NCBI RefSeq assembly: GCF_014698015.1
Contig: NZ_JACXBS010000005.1
Span: forward strand, 62,001-126,000
Length of the DNA: 64,000 nt
Origin: Kocuria sp. cx-455
GTDB taxonomy: Bacteria > Actinomycetota > Actinomycetes > Actinomycetales > Micrococcaceae
Reading direction: 5' to 3'
Within the stretch, counting starts at the first letter, position 1; the number at the start of each line of letters is the position of its first letter. Below the pieces are notes generated by a model that saw only the letters and a list, made by a program, of their open reading frames with translations, ran no database searches and was not told the origin of the DNA. The position numbers were made by a program, and so were the translations under genes. Shown piece after piece: positions 49,613 to 59,060 of this stretch.

Positions 49613-50710
49613 TCATTCGAAAACGATGTTCCCCGCCACCATGACACGCTCGCACGTGGGCAACCTCGGGTCGTCGAGGGCCGGCAGGGCCGGTGTGCGG
49701 GCGCGGGGGTCCGTGCTCCAGGACGCGCCGGTGCCCGCCGCCTGCTGGACCATGAGAGATTCGGCGTCCCACATTGCCAGGCTCGCTTCCGCCCCGGGCG
49801 CCAGCTGACCGGCCAGTGGCTGAGCATCGCGTTGCGTTCGCCACACGCCGCGGGTCAAAGCGAGAAACGCCGCGCGGGCCGAGGTCCTATGGCGCGGTTG
49901 CGCAGCCTCCAGGGCGTCCTTGACGGCCTGCCACGGGTTGTCCGCAGCAGTCATGAGGGTCGAGGGAACCCCCGCCCGCGCCAGCGCCGTCAGGGGTGCC
50001 GCCCCGGGCCGTGAACTCACCGACAGCGCGTGGCGGGCGAGCTCCTCGCTCTGCTCGTCGCTGAGTTCGCCCACGCCCACGAGGCGATGGCCGCGGGACC
50101 TGAAAGCGCGCTGCCCCACCCTGTCGGTGGTTCGCTGCGCCGCCTCGAGCACGGCGTCGATCACGGACGACGGCGCTCCCTCCGCGTCGTCACCGCCGCC
50201 GCATATGATCACTGCCTGATAACGGCCTTCGGAGCAGGCGACCAGGTGAGCCGTCACGGCAGCGACCAGCGCATCCCGATCCTGAGCGGCGGTGAGCTCC
50301 ATCCCCAGGCACGAACGCGGGGCGCCGGCCGCTTCGATGTCGGTGGCATCGCGCACCGGGTGAATCAGGACGGGCAGCGCAATCAGACCGGCCTCCGTTG
50401 CGCGGTTCACCGCATCGGTCAATTTCTCGGCGCTGTCGGAAAGCAACTCCACGGCACCGTAACCCTGAGCCGCGGTCACGATCTGTTCGGTGCCGGTGAT
50501 GCGCTGGTGCGCCACGAAGGACGGGGTGATCACCGCGCCCGCCACATCCGTCACGGTGGTCCGATCGCCCGCCATGGCGTGTGCTGCGCTGTCGGAACCC
50601 AGCCACGCGACCGTGGGCCCGTCCACCAGGATGGCCGTGGCGAACGGGTCCACCGGTGAATACACCGAAGCGTTCACGTACATCACGGTGGTTTTGGCCT
50701 GTGGGTTCAC
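49613..50710 (-). CDS. Degenerate amidohydrolase-like protein
   Basis: The 365-residue protein has the outline of an amidohydrolase: an N-terminal VDGPTVAWLGSD beta region, AGAVITPSFVAHQRITG where metal-binding HxH residues normally stand, and a C-terminal MWDAESL/VMVAGNIVFE part. The usual D-x-H-x-H metal motif is gone (only one His), so activity is doubtful. I start at GTG 50710, with GGAGG 5 nt upstream. A longer reading to 50743 overlaps the helY stop by 4 bp. Confidence 0.7.
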   Translation of the reverse strand: MNPQAKTTVMYVNASVYSPVDPFATAILVDGPTVAWLGSDSAAHAMAGDRTTVTDVAGAVITPSFVAHQRITGTEQIVTAAQGYGAVELLSDSAEKLTDAVNRATEAGLIALPVLIHPVRDATDIEAAGAPRSCLGMELTAAQDRDALVAAVTAHLVACSEGRYQAVIICGGGDDAEGAPSSVIDAVLEAAQRTTDRVGQRAFRSRGHRLVGVGELSDEQSEELARHALSVSSRPGAAPLTALARAGVPSTLMTAADNPWQAVKDALEAAQPRHRTSARAAFLALTRGVWRTQRDAQPLAGQLAPGAEASLAMWDAESLMVQQAAGTGASWSTDPRARTPALPALDDPRLPTCERVMVAGNIVFE

Positions 50711-50739
50711 ATTGTCCTCCGGGAAATCATGGCTGTTGG

Positions 50740-53565
50740 TCACTGTTCGAAGACGCTGTACTCCACCACTCCGCGGCGCACTGCCCGAATGGCGTCGCGA
50801 GCGGTGGCGCGGATGGCCGGATCCAGGTGCTCGACCCCGGCCAGTTGGTCCAGCAGGTCAATGGTTTGTTTGGCCCAGCGCACAAAGTCACCGGCGGCCA
50901 GATCCGTGCCCGTCAGTGTTTTGGTCAAACTGGCACCCCGGGCCCAGCGGTACATGGCATCCACCAGGGCCAGCTCGGGCTGAGCCGTCTGAGGTAGCCG
51001 GTGTTGCGCTTCGACGTCCGTGAGCACCGACCAGTTGTGGATCAGCGTCTGAACGGCGGCCTCCATGTGGGCCGTGGGCATCTTGGGCCGGGATCCCTGG
51101 TCCTCCCGGCGGGGTTGGTACACGAGGGCGGTGACCACGCCCGCCAGACCCGCAACATCGAGGCCGTCGAGAAAACCGTCACGCAGGCTCAGGGCGAGCA
51201 ATAAATCACGCTCACCGTAGATTCGGCGCAACTGCTCCCCCGCAGGAGTGGGTTTGAGGCTGCCGGACTCGTCCGCGCGTAAGTAGTCGAAATGGGTGAG
51301 TACCGCGCAGACCCGGTCGAAGGTTGCCGCGATGCTGCCCGTGCGACCGGCAATTTGGTGGCGCAGTCCGTCGGTCTCCTTCTGGAGCTTCCAGGCACGC
51401 TCCGCCCACCGGGCGTGGTGTTCCCGGTCGGAACACCCGTGGCACGGGTGGGAACGCAGTGCGCGCCGGAGATCCTCGATCTTGCGGTCCCGCGCGGAGG
51501 TTCCGCGGTCGAACCGGATGGTGTGGCCGCCGCCGCGTTCGCGGGCGGGCCGATGCTCGCGCAGGGCCGCGCGGACGGTGGACGCCAGGTCCTTGCGTTC
51601 CTGAGGTGAGCGCCCCGAAAAACGTTTGGGGATCTTGACCTTCGACGCGGGTTCCAGGGAGCCGTCGAGGTCGTTGACACCGACCCGTCGCAATTTGCCG
51701 TCCAGTGTGAGGATGTGGGGCCGCGGGTCAAAGGGGTGCTCGTCCGCCTTGACCACCACGGCGTACCCGGCATTACGGCCCTGCGGAATGTCAATGACAT
51801 CACCGGGCAACAGGTCCTGCAGCGACACCGCAGCATCGTTGCGTTGCCGGGCGGAGCGGGACTTGGTCGCCGATTTCTCCAGACCGTTGAGTTCGCGCCG
51901 CAGCCGCGCGTACTCGGTGAAATCGCCCAGGTGACACGCCATGGCGTCCCGGTAGGCCTCGAGGGTCTTTTCCTGGGAGCGTACGCGCTTGGCCAGGCCC
52001 ACCACGGAACGGTCCGCCTGGAACTGCGCGAACGACGTCTCCAGAATGGAACGGGACCGTTTGGCGCCGTAGCGGGCGATCAGGTTGGTGGACATGTTGT
52101 ACGTGGGGCTGAAGCTGGAGTTCAGCGGGTAGGTCCGTTTGGAGGCCAGCCCGGCCACGGCTTGCGGATTCATTCCGTCGCGCCACAGCACCACGGCGTG
52201 CCCTTCGACATCGATGCCGCGCCGCCCGGCACGCCCCGTGAGTTGGGTGTACTCGCCGGGAGTGATGTCAACCCTGGACTCACCGTTGAACTTGTCCAAC
52301 CGCTCGAGCACGACAGAACGCGCGGGCATGTTGATGCCCAGCGCCAGGGTCTCGGTGGCGAAGACCGCCTTCACCAGCCCCTGGGCGAACAGCTGCTCCA
52401 CGACCTCTTTGAAGACCGGGAGCATGCCCGCGTGGTGGGCGGCGGTACCGCGGATCAGTCCGTCGTACCAGTCGTGGTAGTTCAGCGCGGCCAGGTCCGC
52501 GGCGGTCATGTGCGAGGTCGCCTCGGCCACATAGGCGCGAATGGTCTTCTGCTCCTCGGGCGTGGTCAACCACAGATCGGCGGCAACACACTGGGCCACC
52601 GCCGCATCGCAACCGGCCCGGGAGAAAATAAAGGTGATGGCCGGCAGCAGGGCCTCCGCGTCGAGGCGGCGCAGCAGGTGGGGCCGGGAGATCCGGTCCT
52701 GACGCGCAACGTGTGCCTCCGGACGGTGGGGCCCGCGGCGCCGTCGACCCCGATGATTGGGGCCGCGCCCGCCGCCCCGGCCACCGCGGGGGTGCTGGGC
52801 ACGGAACAGTCGGAGCAGTTCCGGGTTGACAGTCGGCTCGTCCATGCCGGGTTCCGCCTGTCGCTCCGCAGCTTCTTCCACGGTGTCGTCCACGAACAAG
52901 TCGAGCAGCTGCGGTCCCACCTGCACGTGCTGCCACAGCGGGACGGGCCGGTGTTCCGACACCACGATGTCCGTGTGACCGCGCACTTGGTGAAGCCACG
53001 CACCGAATTCTTCGGCGTTGGAGACGGTGGCCGACAGGGAGGCGAGCTGCACGTGATCCGGTAAGTGGATAATGACTTCTTCCCACACGGCACCCCGGAA
53101 GCGGTCCGCGAGGTAGTGGACCTCGTCCATCACCACGTACCCCAGGTTGGTCAGAGTGGCCGAATCCGCGTAGAGCATGTTGCGGAGCACTTCGGTGGTC
53201 ATGACCACGATCTCCGCTTCGGAATTGACCGAGGTGTCACCGGTCAGCAATCCCACACGGTGGCTGCCCCAGCGACGGGAGAACTCGTAGAACTTCTGAT
53301 TGCTCAGTGCCTTGATGGGGGTGGTGTAGAAAGCCTTGCGCCCCTGGGCGAGGGCCAGGTGGATGGCGAATTCGCCCACCACCGTTTTTCCGGCACCCGT
53401 GGGGGCCGCGACCAGAACGCCATGGCCCCGTTCCAACGCCCGACACCCTTCGGTCTGAAAGGGATCGAGTTCGAAGTCCAGCAGTTGTTCGAACGCCGCG
53501 AGTTCCGTGTTCGCGTGGGCCGCACGGGCCTTGGCGGCCATGAATCGATCGGCGTGGGAAGACAT
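50740..53565 (-). CDS. helY: HelY, Ski2-like DEAD/H-box RNA helicase
   Basis: The 941-residue protein has the Ski2/Mtr4 helicase motifs: Walker A AAPTGAGKTVVGEFA, DEVHYLADR, SLSATVSN and QLTGRAGRRGID. Between the two RecA domains is a basic insert rich in Gly and Arg (RGGRGGGRGPNHRGRRRRG). The C-terminal part has a Cys/His cluster HPCHGCSDREHHARW. It may help RNA processing or decay. Its position before tatC matches other Actinobacteria. Confidence 0.93.
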   Translation of the reverse strand: MSSHADRFMAAKARAAHANTELAAFEQLLDFELDPFQTEGCRALERGHGVLVAAPTGAGKTVVGEFAIHLALAQGRKAFYTTPIKALSNQKFYEFSRRWGSHRVGLLTGDTSVNSEAEIVVMTTEVLRNMLYADSATLTNLGYVVMDEVHYLADRFRGAVWEEVIIHLPDHVQLASLSATVSNAEEFGAWLHQVRGHTDIVVSEHRPVPLWQHVQVGPQLLDLFVDDTVEEAAERQAEPGMDEPTVNPELLRLFRAQHPRGGRGGGRGPNHRGRRRRGPHRPEAHVARQDRISRPHLLRRLDAEALLPAITFIFSRAGCDAAVAQCVAADLWLTTPEEQKTIRAYVAEATSHMTAADLAALNYHDWYDGLIRGTAAHHAGMLPVFKEVVEQLFAQGLVKAVFATETLALGINMPARSVVLERLDKFNGESRVDITPGEYTQLTGRAGRRGIDVEGHAVVLWRDGMNPQAVAGLASKRTYPLNSSFSPTYNMSTNLIARYGAKRSRSILETSFAQFQADRSVVGLAKRVRSQEKTLEAYRDAMACHLGDFTEYARLRRELNGLEKSATKSRSARQRNDAAVSLQDLLPGDVIDIPQGRNAGYAVVVKADEHPFDPRPHILTLDGKLRRVGVNDLDGSLEPASKVKIPKRFSGRSPQERKDLASTVRAALREHRPARERGGGHTIRFDRGTSARDRKIEDLRRALRSHPCHGCSDREHHARWAERAWKLQKETDGLRHQIAGRTGSIAATFDRVCAVLTHFDYLRADESGSLKPTPAGEQLRRIYGERDLLLALSLRDGFLDGLDVAGLAGVVTALVYQPRREDQGSRPKMPTAHMEAAVQTLIHNWSVLTDVEAQHRLPQTAQPELALVDAMYRWARGASLTKTLTGTDLAAGDFVRWAKQTIDLLDQLAGVEHLDPAIRATARDAIRAVRRGVVEYSVFEQ

Positions 53566-53624
53566 GCGTCCAGCCTACGGCGTAGCCCGGACACCCGATA
53601 AATCCGCGCCGTGAGGTTCCGCTG

Positions 53625-54521
53625 CTAGCCCATCTTGCGAAGTTCTTGGGCGGAGGTCGCACTGTCCGCAACCATGCCTGTGTCCGCCTCACGCGTGGCC
53701 GCCTTCCTTGCCCTGCGACGATCCAGGAACAAACACACTCCCACGGCCACGAAGAACAACGCCAGTAACGGAATGGCCAGGTACAACATGGTGACCGGGT
53801 CCGGACCGGGCGCGGCCATGGCGGAAATGACCAGGACGATGACCACCACCACGCGCCAGGATTTCAAGATTGTGCGCCCGGCGAGCAGGCCCAGCATGTT
53901 CAGTCCCACCAGGAACACCGGGATCACGCACGCCACCCCGAAGGTCAAGATCAGTTGCAGGAAGAACCGCAGGTACTGGTTGGCCTCGACAAAGTTCGCG
54001 CCACCCTCGGGGGTGAACGCGGTCAGGGCGTACACGGCGGCGGGCAGAGCCGTGACGGCCAGGGCGCAACCGCCGATGAACAACGGAATGGCGGTTGCCA
54101 GGAAGCCCATGGCGTAGCGGCGTTCATGTTTGTGCAGCGCCGGGGTGATGAAGGCCCACAGCTGATAGAGCCACACCGGGGATGCGAAAATGACGCCCAG
54201 TACCAGGGCCACCTCAACCATGATGTTGAAGGAACCGCCCACCGATGAGTAGTTGATGGTGGCCGTGCGCCCCGAATCCGCCAAGCGTTGCAGCGGTTCG
54301 GTGATGTATTGCATGAACGGGTTATAGACCATGAATCCGGCCACCGCGCCGATGACGGCCGCGATGGCCGACTTGATCAACCGATTACGCATTTCACGCA
54401 GGTGTTCCTTCAGTGCCATTTGGGCCTGAGGGTTGCTCCTGCGCGAGTAGTTCTTCTTGCGGGAACGGCGCTCACTGCGCCGCGAGGGATCCCGCACAGA
54501 GTTGGAATCAGTGGCGGACAT
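53625..54521 (-). CDS. tatC: Sec-independent protein translocase TatC
   Basis: TatC recognises twin-arginine signals. The 298-residue protein has six membrane helices and family pattern MALKEHLREMRNRLIKS and FASPVWLYQLWAFITPALHKHER. A 35-residue basic N-terminal tail and a polar C-terminal tail are extra. I use ATG 54521 with AGAGGTTCGG upstream. No TatB gene is next to it. Confidence 0.95.
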   Translation of the reverse strand: MSATDSNSVRDPSRRSERRSRKKNYSRRSNPQAQMALKEHLREMRNRLIKSAIAAVIGAVAGFMVYNPFMQYITEPLQRLADSGRTATINYSSVGGSFNIMVEVALVLGVIFASPVWLYQLWAFITPALHKHERRYAMGFLATAIPLFIGGCALAVTALPAAVYALTAFTPEGGANFVEANQYLRFFLQLILTFGVACVIPVFLVGLNMLGLLAGRTILKSWRVVVVIVLVISAMAAPGPDPVTMLYLAIPLLALFFVAVGVCLFLDRRRARKAATREADTGMVADSATSAQELRKMG

Positions 54522-54622
54522 CCGAACCTCTGCTGTGAGTTGGGTCGTGGAGGGGCACTCGCCGGGGTGGACCGTACGGCCCACCCTGGGCGTGTGCTGT
54601 GTAGCTCAGGAGAATCCGCGAC

Positions 54623-54961
54623 CTACGCGTTGGGGCGCTGCTGGGGATCTACCGGGGTGGCGTCGGGCTGCGCGACGGGTTGCGCAGTCGCCTGGCCCGG
54701 TGCACCGGTGTCGGTGTTCACGGGGTTGGTCGTGGTGGGGTTCTGCGGCTGAGAGATGGTCTGGCCGGTGGAAACGGGCTCACCGTTCACGGTCACGTTG
54801 TCGTCGTCGTCCCTCTTCATTTCCTTGACCTCGGACTTGAAGATCCGCATGGACTGACCCAAACTGCGAGCCATACCCGGGAGCTTGGGGGCACCGAACA
54901 GCAGCAAGATCACCACGAGGATGAGAACAATGGTGAGGGGGCTGTCAAACAAGCGGCCCAT
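54623..54961 (-). CDS. tatA: Sec-independent protein translocase TatA
   Basis: TatA forms the translocation pore. The 112-residue protein has one N-terminal helix ([22 protein letters not shown]), a short amphipathic helix ([20 protein letters not shown]), then a Pro/Thr/Gln-rich disordered tail. ATG 54961 has AAAGGA upstream. It overlaps by 17 bp the 3' end of the upstream small membrane gene. Confidence 0.95.
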   Translation of the reverse strand: MGRLFDSPLTIVLILVVILLLFGAPKLPGMARSLGQSMRIFKSEVKEMKRDDDDNVTVNGEPVSTGQTISQPQNPTTTNPVNTDTGAPGQATAQPVAQPDATPVDPQQRPNA

Positions 54962-55325
54962 GGTGAAGTCCTTTCCGTTCAGCCCGGCGAAGATCGGTCA
55001 GTCGCTGGGGCTGGCCCAAGATGTCCTTGCGATTCATGCGGCGGACGAGCCGGGCTGTTTGTCGTTGATCGCGTCCGCTCGAATAGGCGGCGCGGGCCGA
55101 ATTCACCGGGGTGAAGACGGCGGGTTCAGCGGGTGAGCGCAGTGGTTGTGGTGTTCCCTGGGCGGCGGAGTTCCACCGGTGCGTGAAGTCATCGGCCATG
55201 GCCTCGACGTCGCGCATTGCGGGTAAGGCCTTACGCGTGATCAGTCTCCACAGCGCGCCCACGATGAACGCGAAGCTCGCCAGGACCACTAAGGTCCACA
55301 GCACGACCCACATCCACCACACCAT
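54945..55325 (-). CDS. Small membrane protein between pafBC and tatA
   Basis: The 126-residue protein has an N-terminal membrane helix ([21 protein letters not shown]) and a basic, Arg-rich C-terminal part ([14 protein letters not shown]). No known motif is seen. It starts 28 nt after the pafBC stop and ends inside tatA, and I have no specific function for it. A long stretch of basic residues would face the cytoplasm. Confidence 0.8.
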   Translation of the reverse strand: MVWWMWVVLWTLVVLASFAFIVGALWRLITRKALPAMRDVEAMADDFTHRWNSAAQGTPQPLRSPAEPAVFTPVNSARAAYSSGRDQRQTARLVRRMNRKDILGQPQRLTDLRRAERKGLHHGPLV

Positions 55326-55353
55326 GGGTTCCAGTATAGAGCCGAGCCCTGAA

Positions 55354-57474
55354 CTAGGGTTGAGTTGTGCCCATGAAGAGGCTGTTATTTATCCACTGTT
55401 CAACTGTGCGCACGACCTCGGGCGGGGAAGCCACCGCCACGTGACCGGCGTGCCGGGTCACCAAGGAACTCAGCGCCTCCGCCGTGGGGAAGTCCACCTC
55501 CGCCGCAACGTACTCGGGCAACGGTTTGGGGCCCTTGGACCCGCCCGGCCCGCCCGCAACCGGGACCGGCGGTTCCTCCGTGGGCGGCAAATCCACGGTC
55601 GCGGCGCGCTTGGCGTGGTAGTGCTCCACGATCCAGCGACCACGCCGGTCCGTCACGAGCACGGCCTGCACGGGGCGGCGCTTCTCCGGGTACAGACTCG
55701 TGCGCGTTTCCGAGTCCATCCGGGGATGCGCCTGGGCCTGACCCACGTCCTCACAGCTGAGGATGCAATCGGCGCGGAACGTCCTGGGCCCGTTGGCGTT
55801 GAGGCACCAGCCACGCACGTATTGGTGGCCGTCCGAGGACACGATACGCACCGGGTCGACCAGCCGTTCGGTGACCTCGTCCCGTGAGGCCACCACGTAG
55901 CGGATCTTCACGCGCCGGTTGTTCGTGATCGCCTGCCGCACCTGACTCATCAGTTCCGTGTCCTCGGGGACGAGTTCGGCCGGCTGATCGGGAGCGGCCA
56001 GTGCGTCCGCGAGCGGCAACGCGTCCGCGGCGGTCGCGACTTTGCGCATGGTGGAGCGCACGACGTCGCTGTTGCCACCCGGCAGCGCCTGGAGGGTTTG
56101 CAATCCCATCAACAACGCGCTGGCCTCGGGAACGGTCAATCGCACGGGTTCGGAGAGTTCTTGCGCGTTACCCAGGTAAATATGGCCGTCGTCCCAGGAC
56201 GCATCGATGAGTTGATCGGGCATGTGACCGGGCCGCCCGCAGACGAACAATGTCTGCAGGTCGGCAATCAATTCCTGGTCGGTGATGCCGAAGTGCCGGG
56301 CCGTTTCCTCCAGCTGCGCACCCTGGTGCGAGTACACGTGACGCACGATGTGCAACAACCGCGCCAGGTGCTGTTCCGTGCTTGCCTTGGCGGCACCGTT
56401 ACGGCGCTGCTTTCCCCAGACCACCTCGCAACCACCCACGCGGTCCTGGAATTTCTTGGCCTCGTTCAAGCGCCGTTCCACCGCTCGGGCCACGGCCCGC
56501 TGAGTTTCCAGGTCCGCGCCGGCGGCCGTGGCCACACGGGCGTCGGGGCCGGCTGCGCACACGTGTTCGGCCGCGCCCTCGGTGTCGGACACCGCCAACA
56601 TGACGGCGTCGAAACCCTCGGGCACATGGGGGTCTTCCTCGTTCAGGGGTGTTGCGATCTGACGCAACAGCTGGGCCGCCCCCTGCCGCACGTAGATCGT
56701 GACCCGCACGCGGGTGGGCGGCAGGACCATGCGCGCGAGCTGACCTCCCATGGAAAAGTCCTCGGGGGGTTCGAAACTGTCCCGGGTGATGGCCACCTCG
56801 GAAATGATCCTGGTCAACCGGAACGTGCGTTTCGCCTGGCGGTCCTCGTCCCAGCCGGCCAGGTACCACGCGCCGAAACGTGAGCCCACACCCCAGGGCT
56901 GCACGGTGCGCCGGCTGAAGGCACCCGTGCGGTCCACATAGTCGAAGCGGACCGTGCGGTGGCTCAGCACCGCGGACAGCAACGGTTCGAATGCCGGGTC
57001 CGCCACGGCCACCGTCGGCTGCACGTCGCGACCCGGGGCGGCCTCGTGGGACAAGGCCGGTTCGAGCTTGTCGAGGGCTCGGCGCGCCAACCGGTCCTGG
57101 GCGGCGTCGTTCCAGGCGTCCGCGGCAACCGCAAGCACCGCCGATTCTTCCGCGCTGAACTGCACCTGGGGCAACTGGTACGAACCGCGGGACACCCGAT
57201 ACCGCGGCGCCAACTGGACGTCGGTGGCCCAGGGATCGTCGTCGGGGATCTCCTCGACCGGGTAGCCCAGGGAACGCAGGTGCGATTTATCGCGTTCGAA
57301 CATTCGCTCGAACGCGTCGTGGCTACCGGCCTTGTGGTACCCGGGAACGATCTCCCGCAGCTGGTCGCGCGTGTACCCGCTCTCGCGGTCCAGGAGCGCA
57401 ATGAGCAGATTCAGGAGCCGCTCCGCCGACGCCGCGGTGGAGCGGCCCGAAACCGATCCTGAGGATGGGGGCAT
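55354..57474 (-). CDS. pafBC: Fused PafB-PafC transcriptional regulator (WYL)
   Basis: PafB and PafC form a WYL-domain activator of the LexA-independent DNA-damage response in mycobacteria; here they are one 706-residue protein. The first half has a helix-turn-helix (GYTRDQLREIVPGYHKAG) and a WYL domain (GAWYLAGWDEDRQAKRTF); the second has a second helix-turn-helix (GITDQELIADLQTLFVCG) and WYL-like GHQYVRGWCLNANG. The ATG directly follows the TAA of the FKBP gene. No ribosome-binding site is clear, so coupling is likely. Confidence 0.93.
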   Translation of the reverse strand: MPPSSGSVSGRSTAASAERLLNLLIALLDRESGYTRDQLREIVPGYHKAGSHDAFERMFERDKSHLRSLGYPVEEIPDDDPWATDVQLAPRYRVSRGSYQLPQVQFSAEESAVLAVAADAWNDAAQDRLARRALDKLEPALSHEAAPGRDVQPTVAVADPAFEPLLSAVLSHRTVRFDYVDRTGAFSRRTVQPWGVGSRFGAWYLAGWDEDRQAKRTFRLTRIISEVAITRDSFEPPEDFSMGGQLARMVLPPTRVRVTIYVRQGAAQLLRQIATPLNEEDPHVPEGFDAVMLAVSDTEGAAEHVCAAGPDARVATAAGADLETQRAVARAVERRLNEAKKFQDRVGGCEVVWGKQRRNGAAKASTEQHLARLLHIVRHVYSHQGAQLEETARHFGITDQELIADLQTLFVCGRPGHMPDQLIDASWDDGHIYLGNAQELSEPVRLTVPEASALLMGLQTLQALPGGNSDVVRSTMRKVATAADALPLADALAAPDQPAELVPEDTELMSQVRQAITNNRRVKIRYVVASRDEVTERLVDPVRIVSSDGHQYVRGWCLNANGPRTFRADCILSCEDVGQAQAHPRMDSETRTSLYPEKRRPVQAVLVTDRRGRWIVEHYHAKRAATVDLPPTEEPPVPVAGGPGGSKGPKPLPEYVAAEVDFPTAEALSSLVTRHAGHVAVASPPEVVRTVEQWINNSLFMGTTQP

Positions 57475-57876
57475 TTAGCGTACGTCGAGCAGATCGACCA
57501 CGAAGATCAGGGCTTCGTCCGGGCCGATGGCACCGGGTGCGCCCCGCTTGCCGTACGCCAGCTCGGAAGGAATTTCCAGTCGACGGCGCCCGCCCACCTT
57601 CATGCCCAGCAGACCCTGGTCCCAGCCCTGGATGACCTGGCCGATGCCCACGGTGAAGTCCAGGGGCTGGTTGCGGTTCCAGGAAGCGTCGAATTCCTCG
57701 CCGCCCGAGTAGGTCACACCCACGTAGTGGCAGGAGATGGTGTCCCCGGCCTTGGCCTCGCGGCCGGTGCCCGGGATCTCGTCCGTGATGCGCAGTTCCG
57801 TGGGGACCGGATCCTGCGGGAAATCGATGTCCGGCTTGGAACGATCCAAGTTGCGCTGTCCAAATGACACGTTCAT
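57475..57876 (-). CDS. FKBP-type peptidyl-prolyl isomerase
   Basis: The 133-residue protein is a single FKBP domain with GDTISCHYVGVTYSGGEEFD, VIQGWDQGLLGMKVGGRR and IGPDEALIFVVDLLDV. It has no signal peptide, so it is cytoplasmic. I use ATG 57876, with AAAGG upstream, over 57891. Its TAA stop abuts the pafBC ATG. Confidence 0.92.
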   Translation of the reverse strand: MNVSFGQRNLDRSKPDIDFPQDPVPTELRITDEIPGTGREAKAGDTISCHYVGVTYSGGEEFDASWNRNQPLDFTVGIGQVIQGWDQGLLGMKVGGRRRLEIPSELAYGKRGAPGAIGPDEALIFVVDLLDVR

Positions 57877-57926
57877 GGCCTTTCGTAGCATCCGACCCCG
57901 GTGCGGGGCCCGTCCAGACGACTAGT

Positions 57927-58952
57927 TTACTGATCCGATGCGGACGCCGCTGGCGTGGGGCTCGCTGAACCGCTGGCGTCCTCCGAGGGCTGAGAAGTAG
58001 CGCTCTCGGACGGTGCGGCGGATTCGCTCGGTGCGGGTTCGGGCGTGGGGACGGCACCCAGAATATCCACCACGAACACGAGTGAGCCGGCTGGGTATTC
58101 TGAATCCTCGCCCAGCTGCTTCTCTGTTCCGTAGGCCTGACCGGTCGGCACGACCAGTAACACACGGGAGCCCACCTTCTGGCCCCTGAGGCCTTCCCTC
58201 CACCCCTCGATCACGCTGTCGAGCGGGAAAGATGCGGGGGCGTCCTTCTCGTACGAGGAATCGAAGACCTCGCCGTCCGCCCACCGCACACCCACGTAGT
58301 TGGCGACCACGGTGTCCGTGTCCGAGACCTCTTCACCGTCGCCCTCGATGAGCACCTCCGTCTGGAGATCCTTGGGTTCCTCACCGGAGGGCTTCTCGAT
58401 GGTCGGTGTGCCCTGATCGTCCTGGGTCACGGTCGGCAGCTTGTCCGAGGTGTCCTTCATGTCTTCGTTGAGGGGTGCCAGGATCTTCTGAGCCACCTGG
58501 TACACCTCGACCGAAGTGGACTCGTCCCCCGCGGCACCGCTGGTGTCCGGCGAACTGTAGGCGATGATCGCGCCTTCTTTGGCGTCGAGCAGCGCATCGT
58601 ACATCTGCGGTATGGCGTCCTTGAGCTCGTCGTTCAACGTGAGCACCTGACCGGCACCCTGGCTGTACGTATCACCCAACGAGGAACCGTCCGAGCCCTT
58701 GAACAGGGCGGCCTGCAACAGGATGTTGTCGCCCTCGTCCAAGTCCTCGCCCTCCCCCTCGCGCAGCACCTTGGTCTCGGCCTCACTCACCTGGAGGGGG
58801 GTTTCGAAGGAAACAGACGGCGCCGTTCCCTCGGAGGGGTCCTTCGACAGCTCCACCGAATCCATTTCGGCGCCGCCGCACGCGGTCAACATCAGGGACA
58901 GGGCCAGGGCGGTGCCCGCGGCCGGAACAATCTTTCGCAAAGGAGGATTCAC
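57927..58952 (-). CDS. Lipoprotein with tandem FKBP domains
   Basis: The 341-residue protein has a lipoprotein signal ending in LMLTAC, then a degenerate FKBP-like domain (about 50-165) and a canonical one (DTVVANYVGVRWADGEVFDSS, VIEGWREGLRGQKVGSRVLL), and a Ser/Pro/Ala-rich tail. It may fold exported proteins. The GTG start has GAAAG right against it, and the first codons contain CCTCCTTT, which could pair with that site. It lies 108 nt after pafA. Confidence 0.9.
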   Translation of the reverse strand: MNPPLRKIVPAAGTALALSLMLTACGGAEMDSVELSKDPSEGTAPSVSFETPLQVSEAETKVLREGEGEDLDEGDNILLQAALFKGSDGSSLGDTYSQGAGQVLTLNDELKDAIPQMYDALLDAKEGAIIAYSSPDTSGAAGDESTSVEVYQVAQKILAPLNEDMKDTSDKLPTVTQDDQGTPTIEKPSGEEPKDLQTEVLIEGDGEEVSDTDTVVANYVGVRWADGEVFDSSYEKDAPASFPLDSVIEGWREGLRGQKVGSRVLLVVPTGQAYGTEKQLGEDSEYPAGSLVFVVDILGAVPTPEPAPSESAAPSESATSQPSEDASGSASPTPAASASDQ

Positions 58953-59060
58953 CTTTCAACACGAAGGGGCGCTGTAAGAACTCGACGACCAATCTATGGG
59001 ACTCGCTTGAGGATCAGCTGATACTCCCCCGTCACGGTCGTGGGGGTTGGGCGTGAACTC

